Below, one piece after another: positions 14,138-15,195 of a stretch of 15,195 nucleotides of DNA. Below the pieces are notes generated by a model that ran no database searches, was not told the DNA's origin, and was given only the letters and a program-made list of their open reading frames with translations. The position numbers were made by a program, and so were the translations under genes. Source of the DNA: CAYZJV01 sp964478945 (GTDB lineage Bacteria > Spirochaetota > Spirochaetia > Sphaerochaetales > Sphaerochaetaceae); assembly GCA_964478945.1 (NCBI GenBank), contig CAYZJV010000070.1:1-15195 (forward strand), written 5' to 3'. Each line of letters starts with the position of its first letter. Position 1 is the stretch's first letter.

Positions 14138-15195
14138 TCGACTCCTAGTGTGGAGTATGACGATCTGAGTCGGTGTGCTGCGAATCCCTCCTCCAACAAC
14201 ACTGTGAGAAGTTTGGGCCAATCATAATCCATCGATGCGGCGAGTATGGGGAAATGACTTTTCGACGTCATTCCGGGCAATGTGTTGATCTCATTGAAAT
14301 AGATCGTGTCATCGCTCGGATCATGAAAGAAATCGATTCTGGCGTAACCGGTGACTCCGATCGATTTGGCGATCCTGATCGCGTATTCGGAGATGGTGTT
14401 GGCCATTTCCTTGGGAAGGGGAGCCGGCAACTGAAGATAGGCACAGTTGGCTACAAGGTATTTGTGTTGGTAGGAAACGATATGTGTTTCATCCTTTTCC
14501 GGATCCATGATAAGGCCCGGATCGCTGGCCTCCATCACCGCTCCATTGGTGATTACCGCCACTTCAAGCTCACGAACATCCTTGATAAGCGGTTCCAACA
14601 TGATGGAATTGGTGTAGATTCCCGTTCGTATGATCGCATCCAGCAGCGAATTGACCGAATATTCTTCCAACACATCGACCCCAACGGAGGAACCTCCGTC
14701 TTCCGGTTTCACCACAAGGGCGGTCCCCAATCTCGAGACCGCTTCCCTGTGCAGTTGGGTGGGATACGGGTCGTCGGAGCCGTTGGCGAGAGTGATCCTC
14801 CTCTTGTCCACCACCAAAGAAGGGAGAATGGGTACTCCCATCTCCTTGGCATGGATCTTCGCGAGAAGCTTGTGCATTCCTATCATGGATGCAACGGCTG
14901 TGCATCCCACATAGGGCAGGTGTGCCGACTCCAGCAATCCCTGCAACCTTCCATCCTCGCCTCCGGTGCCATGGGTGACTGGAAACACTATATCGATCGG
15001 AATACGATTCTTCCCATCCATATGGTACACACCACTACCCGGACAGACCGATAGTGCTTCGGATTTGATGAAATCCGCAGTCGGTTCTTCTTCGGAGAAG
15101 CTTGAAACAGGTTGCAACGACCACCTTCCGTCACGCGAAATACCGATGGGTACCACCGTGTGTCCCAACTCCACCAGATGATGGAATACCGTCTT
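14134..15195 (-). CDS. ddl: D-alanine--D-alanine ligase, N-terminus beyond window
   Basis: An ATP-grasp ligase making D-Ala-D-Ala for peptidoglycan precursors in the cytoplasm. The frame stays open to the window end (354 codons visible including stop), and the first visible residues KTVFHHLVELGHTVVPIGIS correspond to the end of the first helix and second strand, so roughly 20-30 residues with the GGxSxEHEVS motif are missing. Seen in order: FPVTHGTGGEDGRLQGLLE, LVVKPEDGGSSVGV (ATP-binding Lys and the SSVG loop), LEPLIKDVRELEVAV, the omega-loop HKYL with the Lys-Tyr pair typical of D-Ala-D-Ala rather than D-lactate enzymes, and GYARIDFF with YFNEINTLPGMT for magnesium ligands. It overlaps dinB as ATGA, so the two are co-translated. 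Confidence 0.94.
   Translation of the reverse strand, partial: KTVFHHLVELGHTVVPIGISRDGRWSLQPVSSFSEEEPTADFIKSEALSVCPGSGVYHMDGKNRIPIDIVFPVTHGTGGEDGRLQGLLESAHLPYVGCTAVASMIGMHKLLAKIHAKEMGVPILPSLVVDKRRITLANGSDDPYPTQLHREAVSRLGTALVVKPEDGGSSVGVDVLEEYSVNSLLDAIIRTGIYTNSIMLEPLIKDVRELEVAVITNGAVMEASDPGLIMDPEKDETHIVSYQHKYLVANCAYLQLPAPLPKEMANTISEYAIRIAKSIGVTGYARIDFFHDPSDDTIYFNEINTLPGMTSKSHFPILAASMDYDWPKLLTVLLEEGFAAHRLRSSYSTLGVE

Noticed and set aside
1..15195. Mobile elements, CRISPR arrays, phage genes, tRNA or rRNA genes
   Set aside because: No direct repeat series, transposase or integrase sequence, or tRNA-like CCA and T-loop pattern was seen. Nearly the whole window is accounted for by housekeeping and transport genes.

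Overview
The window is a dense stretch of bacterial chromosome carrying housekeeping and transport genes. It holds thirteen identifiable protein genes, two of them cut by the window edges. There are no RNA genes, insertion sequences, phage genes or CRISPR arrays that I can see. Base composition looks close to even by eye (not counted). Most genes have strong AGGAG-type ribosome binding sites. Neighbouring genes repeatedly overlap by 4 nt (ATGA or GTGA). The envelope genes (D-Ala-D-Ala ligase, an exported cell-wall amidase, a periplasmic-type binding protein without a clear lipobox) fit a diderm bacterium. The P5CS-like ProA and the organelle-like SerRS motif 2 would suit a spirochaete or relative, but that placement is a guess from memory of family styles and was not tested.

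Layout, left to right. (1) Positions 1-145: the last 29 codons of an unidentified + strand gene and a good intrinsic terminator. (2) 163-1446, minus: a single AzgA-type NCS2 purine permease with its own candidate promoter. (3) 4600 down to 1681, minus: a three-gene FecB/FecCD/FecE-type importer operon (binding protein, permease, ATPase) joined by GTGA overlaps and ending at a short hairpin plus T8. (4) 4601-4759: a divergent control region with two inverted repeats on the proA side. (5) 4760-8841, plus: proA-proB, a GT2-like glycosyltransferase candidate, and an N-acetylmuramoyl-L-alanine amidase. All four junctions overlap, so this looks like one operon. (6) 12894 down to 8828, minus: trmL-proC-serS-pncB, tightly packed. 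It collides tail to tail with the amidase inside a 14-bp perfect palindrome. (7) 15195 down to 12965, minus: ddl (N-terminus outside the window) overlapping dinB by 4 nt.

How the genes work together. ProB and ProA (glutamate to glutamate-5-semialdehyde) and ProC (P5C to proline) form a complete proline pathway within 8 kb, split between two convergent operons. The amidase, the glycosyltransferase candidate and Ddl are linked to peptidoglycan or the envelope. TrmL and SerS serve translation, and PncB serves NAD salvage. No intergenic gap exceeds 300 bp.

I found no clearly new biological system. The items most worth a second look are the palindromic convergent gene end, the uncharacterised glycosyltransferase-like gene between proB and the amidase, and the divergent ProC.
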